Source: Acidobacteriaceae bacterium
GTDB lineage: Bacteria > Acidobacteriota > Terriglobia > Terriglobales > Acidobacteriaceae
Assembly (NCBI GenBank): GCA_003134655.1
Contig: PLBY01000053.1
Location: forward strand, 29,473-93,472
Length of the DNA: 64,000 bases
Direction: 5' to 3'
This document shows positions 8,777 to 18,600 of the stretch, in pieces (the stretch's first letter is position 1; each line of letters opens with the position of its first letter). The notes under the pieces were generated by a model. The model had not been told where the DNA came from, did no database searches, and saw only the letters and a list, made by a program, of their open reading frames with translations. The position numbers and the translations under genes were made by a program.

Positions 8777-10705
8777 ATGAGCGTCCAGTTTGGAAGATGG
8801 AATTTCGAAGGCCAACCGCTTGCCCCGGACTACATCGAGAAAGTCAGCGCGACTCTCGCTCCCTACGGCCCCGATAGCAACGAATCCTATTCCAAGGGTG
8901 GCGTAAGGATCCTCTATCGCGCCTTCCACACCACGAAGGAATCGCATCGTGAGAAGCAGCCGCATATTTCTCCTTCCGGAGCCGTGATCACTTGGGACGG
9001 TCGCTTGGACAATCGTGCTGAGCTCATCAGCGAACTGAGCGAGTCCCTAACCTTCAATTCCACGGATTTGGCCATCGTCGCAATGGCCTTCGAAAAGTGG
9101 GGCGCTGATTGCTTTTCCAAATTCATCGGAGATTGGGCGCTCTCCATCTGGAACCCTGGCAACCGCTCGCTGAACCTGGCCAAAGACCCCATCGGCACGC
9201 GCCATCTCTACTACTCTTTCGACAACGACCACATTACTTGGAGCACGATTCTCGACCCACTCGTCCGGCTTGCGGGAAAAACCTTCGCTCTCAACGAAGA
9301 ATACATCGCCGGTTGGTTCTCTACGTTTCCGGCCGTGGATTTAACACCCTGCGTCGGCATTCACTCCGTACCACCGTCTTCGTCGGTGCTCCTCCGACCC
9401 GGAAAACATGCAGTGAGCAAGTATTGGGACTTCGACCCAAAGAACGAAATCCGTTACCGCACTGAGGCTGAATACGAGGAGCACTTCCGCGTCGTTTTCG
9501 CAAAAGCGGTCCAGCGCAAACTCCGTTCCGATAGGCCCGTTCTCGCCGAGCTCAGCGGTGGTAGGGACTCCTCGTCCATCGTCTGCATGGCCGATACCAT
9601 TGTCGCCCGCGGCGCCGCCGACACGCCTCGCCTCGATACCATCTCCTACTATGACGACTCCGAACCCAACTGGAACGAGCGCCCCTATTTCACCAAAGTT
9701 GAAGAAAAGCGCGGTCGCACCGGCTGGCACGTCAACGTCGGCGCACGAGATCCGGAAAAAATCCTAGCGCCTGAACCACCGCCCGAATCTGCTCACGCCC
9801 GCTTTGTGCCAACTCCCGGCTACGATGGCCGCACTGCTCCGCACTTCAGGATGTGTATGGCCTCGCAAGGAAATCGCGTCGTGCTTTCCGGCATCGGGGG
9901 CGACGAAGTCATGGGCGGTGTGCCCACACCTGTGCCGGAGCTTGAGAATCTTCTTGCAAGGGCACAATTCGGCGCTTTCGCTCATCAACTGAAAGTCTGG
10001 GCGCTGGAAAAAAGAAAGCCCTGGTTCCATCTGTTCTGGGAAGCCGCCCGTGGATTCTTCCCTCTCGCCCTCGTGGGCGTCCCGAAATACATGCGCCCGG
10101 CTCCATGGCTGCAGTCCAGCTTTGTGAAGCGCCATTGGGCCGCGCTGACCGGCTATCCCTCCAGGACGAAGTTATTCGGTCCTCTGCCAAGCTTCCAAGG
10201 CAATGTGGGCACACTTGATGCCTTGCGGAGGCAACTGGCGCGCACCGCTTTGCCATTCGAACCACCTTTCGAGAAGCGGTATCCCTATCTTGACCGCGGC
10301 CTGCTGGAATTCATGTTCGCGATCCCCCGAGAACAACTGGTCCGCCCGACCCAACGGCGTTCCCTCATGCGCCGCGCACTCGTCGGTATCGTGCCGGACG
10401 AGATCCTGAACAGGAAGACGAAAGCATTCGTCGCCCGGTCGCCGATGGTAGCCATCTCAAACGACTGGGCCCATTTCGCGGAGATGACCCAGAACATGCT
10501 TAGCAGTTCGCTCGGAATTGTGGATCCGGAACGTATCTCGGACGCTTTGCAGAAGGTCCGGCGGGGCGAAGAACTTCCCATAGTCACTTTGAAGCGTACG
10601 CTCTTCCTCGAAGATTGGCTCAAGGATCTTCGCGCGTTGGGGATCATGAACCTGGACACCACCTTTAAGCCCAAGCTGAGATGGCAGGCTTCTATCCAAG
10701 GCTAG
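8777..10705 (+). CDS. Asparagine-synthetase-like lasso cyclase, copy 1
   Basis: A 642-residue enzyme that would adenylate the Asp/Glu side chain of the core peptide and close the isopeptide macrolactam ring. Residues 1-200 resemble a glutamine amidotransferase domain but begin MSVQFGRW, so the N-terminal catalytic Cys is absent and no glutaminase activity is expected. From about 235 on is the synthetase domain: PP-loop ELSGGRDSSSIVCMAD, with Arg at the variable position, and the second motif SGIGGDEVMGG with both acidic residues kept. The C-terminal part (YPYLDRGLLEF, then RRSLMRRAL) matches lasso C proteins. AAAGG at 8764-8768 precedes ATG 8777. It is about 65 percent identical by eye to copy 2 downstream. 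Confidence 0.9.
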   Translation: MSVQFGRWNFEGQPLAPDYIEKVSATLAPYGPDSNESYSKGGVRILYRAFHTTKESHREKQPHISPSGAVITWDGRLDNRAELISELSESLTFNSTDLAIVAMAFEKWGADCFSKFIGDWALSIWNPGNRSLNLAKDPIGTRHLYYSFDNDHITWSTILDPLVRLAGKTFALNEEYIAGWFSTFPAVDLTPCVGIHSVPPSSSVLLRPGKHAVSKYWDFDPKNEIRYRTEAEYEEHFRVVFAKAVQRKLRSDRPVLAELSGGRDSSSIVCMADTIVARGAADTPRLDTISYYDDSEPNWNERPYFTKVEEKRGRTGWHVNVGARDPEKILAPEPPPESAHARFVPTPGYDGRTAPHFRMCMASQGNRVVLSGIGGDEVMGGVPTPVPELENLLARAQFGAFAHQLKVWALEKRKPWFHLFWEAARGFFPLALVGVPKYMRPAPWLQSSFVKRHWAALTGYPSRTKLFGPLPSFQGNVGTLDALRRQLARTALPFEPPFEKRYPYLDRGLLEFMFAIPREQLVRPTQRRSLMRRALVGIVPDEILNRKTKAFVARSPMVAISNDWAHFAEMTQNMLSSSLGIVDPERISDALQKVRRGEELPIVTLKRTLFLEDWLKDLRALGIMNLDTTFKPKLRWQASIQG

Positions 10706-10754
10706 CCCATATAGGGCACATATCGAGATCGAACGGGAAGCAATGGAGTAAATC

Positions 10755-12728
10755 ATGAGTGTCCAGTTTGGAAGATGGAATTTCGAGGGCCAACCACTTG
10801 CCCCGGACGACATCGAGAAAGTCAGCGTGGCTCTCGCTCCCTACGGCGCCGACAGCAACGAATCGTATTCGAAGGGCGGCATAAACATCCTCTACCGCGC
10901 CTTCCACACCACGAAGGAATCCCGTCGCGAGAAGGAGCCATGTATTTCTCGGTCTGGCGCTGTCATCACCTGGGACGGACGCTTGGACAATCGCGCTGAC
11001 CTCATCAGCGAGCTGCGAGACTCCCTGACCGCCAATTCCTCGGACGTCGCCATCGTCGCTGCGGCATATGAAAAGTGGGCGGCGAACTGCCTGGGGAAAC
11101 TGATCGGGGACTGGGCGCTGTCCATCTGGAACCCTCGCGAGCCCTCCCTGTTGCTGGCCAAAGACCCCATCGGCACGAAGCATCTTTATTATTCGTTCGA
11201 CGACAAACAGCTAACCTGGAGCACCATCCTCGATCCGCTTGTCCTGTTTGCCGGAAGAACTTTTGCGCTCAACGCAGACTACGTCGCAAGCTGGCTTTTG
11301 TCCTTTCCCGCCGCTCATCTAACGCCCTATGTCGGCGTACAGGCCGTCCCGCCAGCCTGCTTGGTACTCCTTAAAGAGGGAAAGTGCACGCTCAGTAAGT
11401 ATTGGGATTTCGATCCGAGCAAGAGAATCCGTTACCGGACGGACGCGGAATACGAAGAGCACTTCCTTGATGTCTTCGCAACAGCGGTCCAGCGAAGACT
11501 CCGTTCCGATAGACCCGTGCTAGCGGAGCTCAGCGGCGGCCTAGACTCCTCGTCCATCGTCTGCATGGCCGACAGCACCATCGCCCGGGGGGCCGCCGAA
11601 ACCCCACGTCTCGACACGATCTCTTGGTATGACGACTCCTATGACAATTCCCAACCCGACTTCAACGAGCTTCCCTATATCACTGAAGTCGAACGAAAAC
11701 GAGGTCGCACCGGCTGCCACATCAATGTCGGTGCGCTAAGACGAGAAGATGCCTTCCCCCAAATAGCCGACTTTGAGGGCGACCGCTTTGCGGCAACTCC
11801 AATCCCCAATAGAGATCTCTCGGAACTCTTCAAACGGTTTGCAGCGTATATGACTTCACAGGGACACCGAGTCACTCTCTCCGGCCTCGGGGGAGAAACT
11901 GCCACAGGCGGCGGTGTGCCAACGCCGACGCCAGAACTTCAAGATCTCTTGGCAACAGCACAATTCTCAACACTCGCTCGCCAACTGAAAAGCTGGGCTG
12001 TCAAGATGAGAAAACCTCGGCTTCCTCTGCTCTTCGAGGTCGTTCGGGGATTTGTTCCAGCCGCTAGGAATAATACGCATCCCGTTCCCTGGCTTCATTC
12101 CGGCCTTGTCCGCCGGAAGCACGCTGCTCTCTGCGGAAGTCCATCAAGGATTAAGCTATTCGGCCCTTTGCCAAGTTTTCAACACCACCTTCACGCATTA
12201 GATGGTGAGCGAAGGTTACAGGCGTACTTTGTCCTCCAACCAGAGCTACTCCGCGAGATACGCTATCCCTATCTTGACCGGGGTCTGCTGGAATTTACCT
12301 GCGCAATTCCTCGGGAACAAATCGTCCGCGTGGGCGAGCGCCGATCACTAATGCGCCGCGCGCTTCTCGGTATTGTCCCGAATGAACTACTGAACAGAAA
12401 GCGAAAAAGGTTTTTTCGGCGAGAGCCAGTGAAAAGCATCTCGACAGAATGGACCTCCCTGGTTGAAATGAGTCAGCACATGGTCAGCAGCTCCATGGGG
12501 ATCATTGATCCAAATCGACTATTGGAAGCTCTGCAGAAGGCTAGGCACAACCAGGAAGGTCCCATCGACAGCTTGAGGCGCACACTAACGCTCGAGTTCT
12601 GGCTGCGTCACGTCACAACTCGGGGAATCCTGACGAACTCGATGTCAACACGACGAGAAGGGTGGTCCTCGTCTCTAGAGGTCAAAGAACTCCAACTACC
12701 CGCTCAGCGCAAAGGCTCAGCCAGCTAG
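10755..12728 (+). CDS. Asparagine-synthetase-like lasso cyclase, copy 2, altered active site
   Basis: A 657-residue paralogue of the gene just upstream, separated from it by 49 bases and with GGAG at 10745-10748. It again begins MSVQFGRW without the glutaminase Cys. The PP-loop is canonical (ELSGGLDSSSIVCMAD). The second motif, however, reads SGLGGETATGG, where copy 1 and lasso cyclases in general have GGDE. The conserved Asp is therefore Glu and the Glu is Thr. In AsnB-type enzymes this acidic pair helps hold the Mg-ATP or adenylate, so copy 2 may be impaired, altered in substrate, or a non-catalytic partner of copy 1. The rest of the domain is intact. The precursor gene follows 41 bases later. 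Confidence 0.88.
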   Translation: MSVQFGRWNFEGQPLAPDDIEKVSVALAPYGADSNESYSKGGINILYRAFHTTKESRREKEPCISRSGAVITWDGRLDNRADLISELRDSLTANSSDVAIVAAAYEKWAANCLGKLIGDWALSIWNPREPSLLLAKDPIGTKHLYYSFDDKQLTWSTILDPLVLFAGRTFALNADYVASWLLSFPAAHLTPYVGVQAVPPACLVLLKEGKCTLSKYWDFDPSKRIRYRTDAEYEEHFLDVFATAVQRRLRSDRPVLAELSGGLDSSSIVCMADSTIARGAAETPRLDTISWYDDSYDNSQPDFNELPYITEVERKRGRTGCHINVGALRREDAFPQIADFEGDRFAATPIPNRDLSELFKRFAAYMTSQGHRVTLSGLGGETATGGGVPTPTPELQDLLATAQFSTLARQLKSWAVKMRKPRLPLLFEVVRGFVPAARNNTHPVPWLHSGLVRRKHAALCGSPSRIKLFGPLPSFQHHLHALDGERRLQAYFVLQPELLREIRYPYLDRGLLEFTCAIPREQIVRVGERRSLMRRALLGIVPNELLNRKRKRFFRREPVKSISTEWTSLVEMSQHMVSSSMGIIDPNRLLEALQKARHNQEGPIDSLRRTLTLEFWLRHVTTRGILTNSMSTRREGWSSSLEVKELQLPAQRKGSAS

Positions 12729-12753
12729 TTGTACGTGTGAATACCAACTAGAG

Positions 12754-12764
12754 AAAGGAGGTGA
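12754..12764 (+). promoter_or_regulatory. Strong ribosome binding site of the lasso precursor gene
   Basis: AAAGGAGGTGA at 12754-12764 is a near-perfect anti-16S match, ending 5 bases before ATG 12770. It is the strongest such site in the cluster and fits the need for much more precursor than enzyme. Confidence 0.85.
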
Positions 12765-12769
12765 AAACC

Positions 12770-12913
12770 ATGAAATACGAAACTCCAAAACTGACCGCAT
12801 TGACGCCCGCTATCAATGCCATTCAGACGCCACCAGCAGACAAGCCGTTCGTGACTTCAACGGACAGCTCCCTTTCGTATGAAATCGTCAGCGCATACGA
12901 AGACTGGGAGTAA
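12770..12913 (+). CDS. Lasso-type RiPP precursor peptide (A)
   Basis: A 47-codon gene immediately after the second cyclase, with a perfect ribosome binding site. The leader begins MKYETPKLTAL, containing Y3-x-x-P6-x-L8, the motif bound by PqqD-like B1 proteins. The core is near the C terminus. If T29 is the conserved leader Thr at -2, the core is TDSSLSYEIVSAYEDWE (residues 31-47), with Glu38 at ring position 8. If the core starts at Ser30 the ring has nine members with the same Glu38. Neither alternative starts with the common Gly. The C-terminal SAYEDWE is very acidic. Gene position, leader motif and flanking B1/B2/C genes make the precursor role likely; the ring assignment is inference. 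Confidence 0.82.
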   Translation: MKYETPKLTALTPAINAIQTPPADKPFVTSTDSSLSYEIVSAYEDWE

Positions 12914-12921
12914 ATGAACAA

Positions 12922-12959
12922 CTGCTGGAGCGTCCAGAAGCAACAAGGCGCTCCGGCAG
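12922..12959 (+). promoter_or_regulatory. Stem-loop directly after the precursor stop codon
   Basis: CTGCTGGAGCG (12922-12932) pairs with CGCTCCGGCAG (12949-12959) over 11 positions with one G-T wobble, around a 16-base loop. It begins 9 bases after the precursor TAA and is not followed by a T-run. It resembles the 3'-stabilising or partial terminator hairpins found after RiPP precursor genes more than a classical terminator. Confidence 0.55.
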
Positions 12960-13124
12960 CTCAATTTCTCATAGATCCCGCGCGTCACATCGGAGAGGTC
13001 TTCACAAGGGAGGGTCCACGCTGATTACGCGCTCTTACTCGTCATTCTCATCTATGGGAGAGTTGGACAAGTCATCAGTTAGGAACCAACTCTTGCTCGT
13101 GTGCGGTCAACTTCACAATCCAGA

Positions 13125-15446
13125 TCAATTCGAGACGAACGGAGGAGGAGTCAACCTCTTCTCGTTGTCTTCCTGCATTTTTCGCAAATCGCGCCACCGG
13201 CTGTACTGCTCTGCCTTCGTGGGGTCTAGATCCTCGTAGTCTTGCAACCAGAAGCGGAACCAATCTACGGATCCCCCTTGAGACACCATGCGTACCGCCG
13301 GATTGGTCAGAACATGCTCATCGGTATTCAACATCATCAAGTCCACTGGTTTGTGGAGATAGCGAAGTTCGGCATAAGGTTCCCACATGTTGAGCAGGCT
13401 CCAGCGACCTTCGCCAACGACGAGCAAAGGCGCGGTCACCTTGTCGAGATTGAATCCGGGGGACCGCTTGAGCCATTGCTGCAAGCCTTCGCCAAAGGGA
13501 GGCGCCCCGATCGTCGAATTGAATTCGTGAGCGAATGCGTTGCCCAAGGAAAAAAAATCCACCATATTCATATATTCAAGATAAGTTTCCATCGTGCCGT
13601 CGGTGATCGAGGCCGCTTTGAGCCGAAGGGAACTCGTGGTCAGCAGCTCCATCACGTTAAAGCAGGAGTGGCTAAAACCGATAATCCCGATTTTTGCCGG
13701 ATCCACCAGCCCTTCGGACACCAATTGTTCTACAGCACTTTCGTAGCTAGCCACGGTGCAAGGCCCCTCGAAGAGCGTCCCATGAGGACATCGTTCGCCG
13801 ACCTGGAGCACGATGATTCCCGCCGCAGCCAAGGCTCTGGCTGCGAATGCTGTTGAGAATAAGCCGGAAGGTATGAATTCTGATTCCATAAAGCCGTGGG
13901 TCTGAATCACCAGAGGATAACGCTGTCCCGCTTTGTAGTTGATGGGCGCGTATAGTCCTCCCCTCTGGTCCCTGCCCTCTTTGTCCTTCCACGTGTAAAC
14001 GCTGGCCTTCGTCAGTTCGATGTTTCTCAGCTGTGGATTGGGGTCCCAAATGACCCGAGATGCCTGTTTCTTTGCAGCGACAAGCATCGGAGGCCGGTCG
14101 AGCCCGCGCTTCACAGTGACTTCCAGACCACGACGTCCCATTTGCGATATGTTGTTAATGTGCGCATCGATATTCCACGCACCATTAGCGGCCTGATTGT
14201 ACTCCGTACCTTCAACGGATAAATCTTGATGGTTATAGAAGCTCACCATCACCCGCTGCCTGTCTCCGCCTATGAAGCGGACATCCTTGATTTCGTGGTA
14301 CCCTTCCTCAATGCCCATTTCGGTATTGCCTTTTAATGTTTCCAAGCACGCCTGTGTGTTGGAGCGCACATCGATAACGGCAACGCACGGCCTAGAAGGC
14401 GCCTCATCTTTGGACTTAATGAACGTACCGGGTAGCAAGATTCTCTGACCGTCGCTCGACCAACTGGGACCACCACCCGCCCACGCCCACGAAGCCGCGT
14501 AATTGCTGATTGGTGCATCCGTCAAGCTTTGCAGCGATCCCGATTGTAAATTGATGCGAACGTACTGGCTGTGGTGACCGGCGAACATTCTGTAAGGGTC
14601 GGATGCGAAAGGAGCTGGGTACAGTTTTTCCCACGATGGCGGAACCTCTCGAACCGACAGCGTTGTGACCAATGAATCGCCATCGGGAGACAGCGCGAGA
14701 CTGCCGTCGGGAGTGATCGGTGTACCTTCATGCTCGACTTCGAAACGTCTGTCGCCAACAACAGCCCAGAGATGGGAGCTGAGGTCCAAACGAGAAGACA
14801 GTTCTACCACCAGTGGATCGCTGGGAATAACCAACTCGATGAGCGAACGACCAGTGCCCGTAGTTGCCGGCTTTTGAAGTTCCTCTTGCCATTTCTGCCT
14901 GTCAATCTGATCAACGACAGTATAGACATAGTGCCGTCGATCGCGGACATCGAACCGCCTCACCATCTCCCTTTCGGAAGTTAATTGCTCAACCCTTCTC
15001 TTCCGAAGATCGGCCAACACGAGCCGTTCGTGGCCACCGTTCGAGCGTTGCAAAAACGCGACCCCGGTAGAATCAGCTAACCAGCGCCAATCCCGAACTA
15101 TCGGTCCCTCCGCGTCTGTGGATAGAGTAAGGACCCATAGAGGCGATGGGGCCTGAGACTGATCGGAATGCTCAAGGAAGTCCTCCACGAACTCACTGCT
15201 GTAGAACCGCAAGGAATCCTCGGGACGGTTCAGGTCCAAACGTCCGCGCTCGGTATAGACGGCGAACCAATTGCCGTCCGGCGAAAACCGGACCGCTTCA
15301 GGTGTATCACCAAAGTGCGTCAGCTCTATGTCATCGGCGACGCTGAACGGTTTAAGAGATTGTTGTGCCGATGCGACCGTAGAATCTGCGCTGCTCAGGT
15401 ATGTAAGAACGACGATAAGGTACACAAGAACTTTCGGGTTCCGCAA
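13125..15446 (-). CDS. S9-family serine peptidase, probable lasso peptide isopeptidase
   Basis: A 773-residue secreted prolyl-oligopeptidase-type enzyme. I choose TTG 15446 because AAAGGA lies 8 bases upstream and a signal peptide follows at once (KVLVYLIVVLTYLSSA, cleavage after ASA); the open frame extends to 15560 without such support. The first two thirds form a beta-propeller. The C-terminal hydrolase domain carries the nucleophile Ser592 in GFSHSCF, a Glu in LLVVGEGRW at the place where classical members have Asp, and His in DEHVL. Ser, Glu, His is the triad I recall for the isopeptidase AtxE2. The ending (WFRFWLQDYEDLDPTKAEQYSRWR) is also typical of those enzymes. It faces the lasso precursor gene and follows the TonB receptor in the same direction. 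A general dipeptidyl peptidase is the alternative. Confidence 0.8.
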   Translation of the reverse strand: MRNPKVLVYLIVVLTYLSSADSTVASAQQSLKPFSVADDIELTHFGDTPEAVRFSPDGNWFAVYTERGRLDLNRPEDSLRFYSSEFVEDFLEHSDQSQAPSPLWVLTLSTDAEGPIVRDWRWLADSTGVAFLQRSNGGHERLVLADLRKRRVEQLTSEREMVRRFDVRDRRHYVYTVVDQIDRQKWQEELQKPATTGTGRSLIELVIPSDPLVVELSSRLDLSSHLWAVVGDRRFEVEHEGTPITPDGSLALSPDGDSLVTTLSVREVPPSWEKLYPAPFASDPYRMFAGHHSQYVRINLQSGSLQSLTDAPISNYAASWAWAGGGPSWSSDGQRILLPGTFIKSKDEAPSRPCVAVIDVRSNTQACLETLKGNTEMGIEEGYHEIKDVRFIGGDRQRVMVSFYNHQDLSVEGTEYNQAANGAWNIDAHINNISQMGRRGLEVTVKRGLDRPPMLVAAKKQASRVIWDPNPQLRNIELTKASVYTWKDKEGRDQRGGLYAPINYKAGQRYPLVIQTHGFMESEFIPSGLFSTAFAARALAAAGIIVLQVGERCPHGTLFEGPCTVASYESAVEQLVSEGLVDPAKIGIIGFSHSCFNVMELLTTSSLRLKAASITDGTMETYLEYMNMVDFFSLGNAFAHEFNSTIGAPPFGEGLQQWLKRSPGFNLDKVTAPLLVVGEGRWSLLNMWEPYAELRYLHKPVDLMMLNTDEHVLTNPAVRMVSQGGSVDWFRFWLQDYEDLDPTKAEQYSRWRDLRKMQEDNEKRLTPPPFVSN

Positions 15447-15605
15447 GAAAGAGTTCCTTTCTTTGAAGTTATGGCAGCTACGACAAACTAGAAGAAGTAT
15501 TCCTCGATTTGCTTGGGTTGACGGCAGAGGTATTCCGTACACCAATACATTAAGGTGCAAAAGGACTCGCGCATGTATCTCCCCTTGTCGATCCTCCGTC
15601 CATCG

Positions 15606-18600
15606 TTAAAAGACCAGCTTGAGAGCGAACTGCACGGAGCGCGGCCCGCCCATTTGATATAGCGGGCTCAGGATGCCACGCGAACTCGCAAGAGTCCCCG
15701 TGGCCTGCCCAAACGTAGCCTGACCGAACTGTTCGTTGACGGTTCCAAAATTAGGGTGATTGAAGATGTTGAATGCCTCCGCGCGAAATTGTAGCTTCAG
15801 CCTTTCACGGATCGGAAAATCCCGTCGGACAGCCATGTCCAACTGCCATGCCCCAAATAGTCTTGCAAAGTTGCGCGGAGCGTCACCAAGACCAGAACTT
15901 ACGGAGGCAAAAGCATTGGGGTTAATCGCCCGACCTCCCGGACATCCGAGCCCTGGAGCAAGATCACCCAACCCTTGAAGAACAGACGCGCAATTCGCGC
16001 CGTAGAGATAGACCGGCTCACCCGAAACAAGATTTAACCCCAAGTCATAGAGCTGCCCATTCGGTTCCGGGGGGCCCGGTATCCCTCTCAAAGTTATTGG
16101 AAAGGCCGTTCGCACGGTAAAGCGGTTATCGACGCCCCAATGATGCATTAGGGCCTTCACAAATGCATTCTGTCCCACATCGGGCAGGTCATAGGATAAA
16201 GCAGCGTTGAGACTGTGCCGAACGTCGAAGTCGCAGTTGCCACGCTGATACCCATTGATTAGGTTCGAGGAGCCGTAATCAAGACAATGAGACCATGTAT
16301 AGGAGGCCAACGCCGTTAGCCCTTGGCTCAGCCTCCGCCGGAATTGAGTCTGCAACGCGTCGTAGTCCGACGTCAGGCCGTTCTCAACAAAGTAAAAGCC
16401 AAACGGACTATTCGGGTTGTTGGGCGGCTGGAATAAATTCTCCTGTAACAATTTCTTCGCGTGTGCACCGACATAGGACACGGTGAAAGCCTGCGACTTG
16501 CCGAGCGACTGTTCAATGCTGGCGTTCCACTGAAGTGTGTATGGCAGTTGCAGATGCGGAGCAAAGCCGTACGGGGTAATGTTGTATGGCGACACAGGCG
16601 GGTTCACAATGGTAGGAACTGCGGGAACTACTGGAAACGATCCAGAGGGAAATACGTCTAGTGCACCATACCCTGGCCCATTGAAGCCCAGCGACCCCAA
16701 CTGCTGGCCGGTATCAAAGAAGACACCGCCTCCACCACGCACTACAGTTTCCGATCCCGGCGCACTACGGAGAATATAGGCCGCGCCCAATCGAGGCGCA
16801 AAATTGTACCATGCAGTCTGCCAGAGCGGAGTGCCTTCCGGTGCCAACGTCCATGTATTCGGACCCGATCCTTCGACCGTATACGGTTTCAATCCCTGCG
16901 TCACACCTGGCGCGGGATTTACCTCCCAACGCAACCCGAATGAAGCGCTCAATCGCTGCGACGCTCTCCACTCGTCTTGGGCAAAGGCCGAGAAGTTTCT
17001 GTACAACGGGTAAGCTGGAGCTTGGACGCCCACAAGTACAAACGCACTGTTCGTTTCGACTGCAGATTCACTGAAATAAAGGTAGTCGACTGCGGGAGTA
17101 GCCACAGTCGCAAACGGCCCGAGCCTGCGGTAGTCCACACCCAACTTGAAGTGGTGGCGCCCAAACGAAAGACCCACTGTCTCAACCAAATTCCACTGCC
17201 GTTGAGCCCCGGACTGCCGCAACTGTTCAAGGGTAATGCATTCGCTGTAACACAGAACGACCGCAACGTCTGATCCAGCACCCACCTGCAAAAGCTGCGC
17301 TAAATCTAAGGGTGTGCTGCCTCCAAACGCATTGATGATAGTACGGTCGGTAACTTCATTTGAGGTGTAATTGAAGCGGAACTCATTGCTGACGCGGCTT
17401 GAGAAAATGCTCGTAGCACCAGCCGTATACGTCCGCAAAGTGTACGCTGAAGTTTTGTCGGCTGTTGGACTGTCAGATGTCCCGGACGTCCCCCGAGTTG
17501 TCGAATTGGAAGCCGTTTCGCTGAACCGGAAGAACAGTCTCAGTCTTTCGCTGAGGACGTGGTCAAACCGGACGCTGGTCGAATCTAGCGAAGCCGGATT
17601 AGACCAACTGCCAACGTATTCCGCAATACCATTTCCAAAATCCAGCCCGTTCGGCAAGGGAAAGGCGTTCAGCGCCTGATCGAGGGGCACCGCTGCATTT
17701 GCACGCAAGAAGGCATCAGGAACGAAGTTGACTGTGGCTGCTTGTGGCGCGGCCAGACGCAAACCCTCATACGACACGAAGAAGAAACTTCTGTCTTTTC
17801 CGTTATAGAGGCCCGGAATCCTGATCGGCCCGCCTAACGTGCCACCAAAATCGTTCTGGCGAAGGGGGGGTTGTGTCAGGCCAAAGTAGTTGTTAAACCA
17901 ATCGTTGGCATCGAAGAAACCGTTCCGCAGATAGTCGTAGGCCGTGCCATGCAATTGATTGGTGCCCGATTTCGTCTCAAATGAAAACTGGCCTCCGGGG
18001 TTGCGCCCGTACTCGGACGAGTAGGTGGAACTCTGCACCCGAAACTCCTGGAGATCATCTACGGAGACAAGCGCCTGGGTAGTCCCCAACGCCGTCGAAG
18101 CGGCAACCGAGCCGCTAGGACCGGCCCCTAGCGTCATGCGCGCACCCGTAGCCGCTCCCACGTTGGCGCTCACACCATCTACTGTGTAGTTGTTGGATTC
18201 CGTGCGCTGGCCATTGATACTGAACTCGCCTGTTTGACCAACGCCGGGGCTGATGGCGGAGGCCGACTGCGAAAACTGGGGACTCTGCGTTACCACCCCC
18301 GGCGTGAGCAGGATCAAATCCTGGAAGCTGCGTCCATTCAGCGGCATGTTTTTTATATAGGATTGGTCCACAACGGTACTGACGGATGCGTCCGTGGTGT
18401 TGATCATCGACGCGCCCCCTTCAACCGTCACGGTTTCGAAAACGGCCCCTACCGGCAAGGTAAAGTTGATAGACAGCGCGTTCTGGATGTTGAGAACAAT
18501 ATCGGGCTTGATCAGTGTCTTGAATCCCACCTTGGAAACTTGAAGCCGGTACGACCCTGGCGGGAGATTCGGCACAACGTAGATGCCGTCGTCATTCGTC

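Noticed and set aside
12914-13024. 36-codon frame starting directly after the precursor TAA, considered as a second precursor
   Set aside because: It lacks a leader motif and its own ribosome site, and it spans the stem-loop. Probably not translated.
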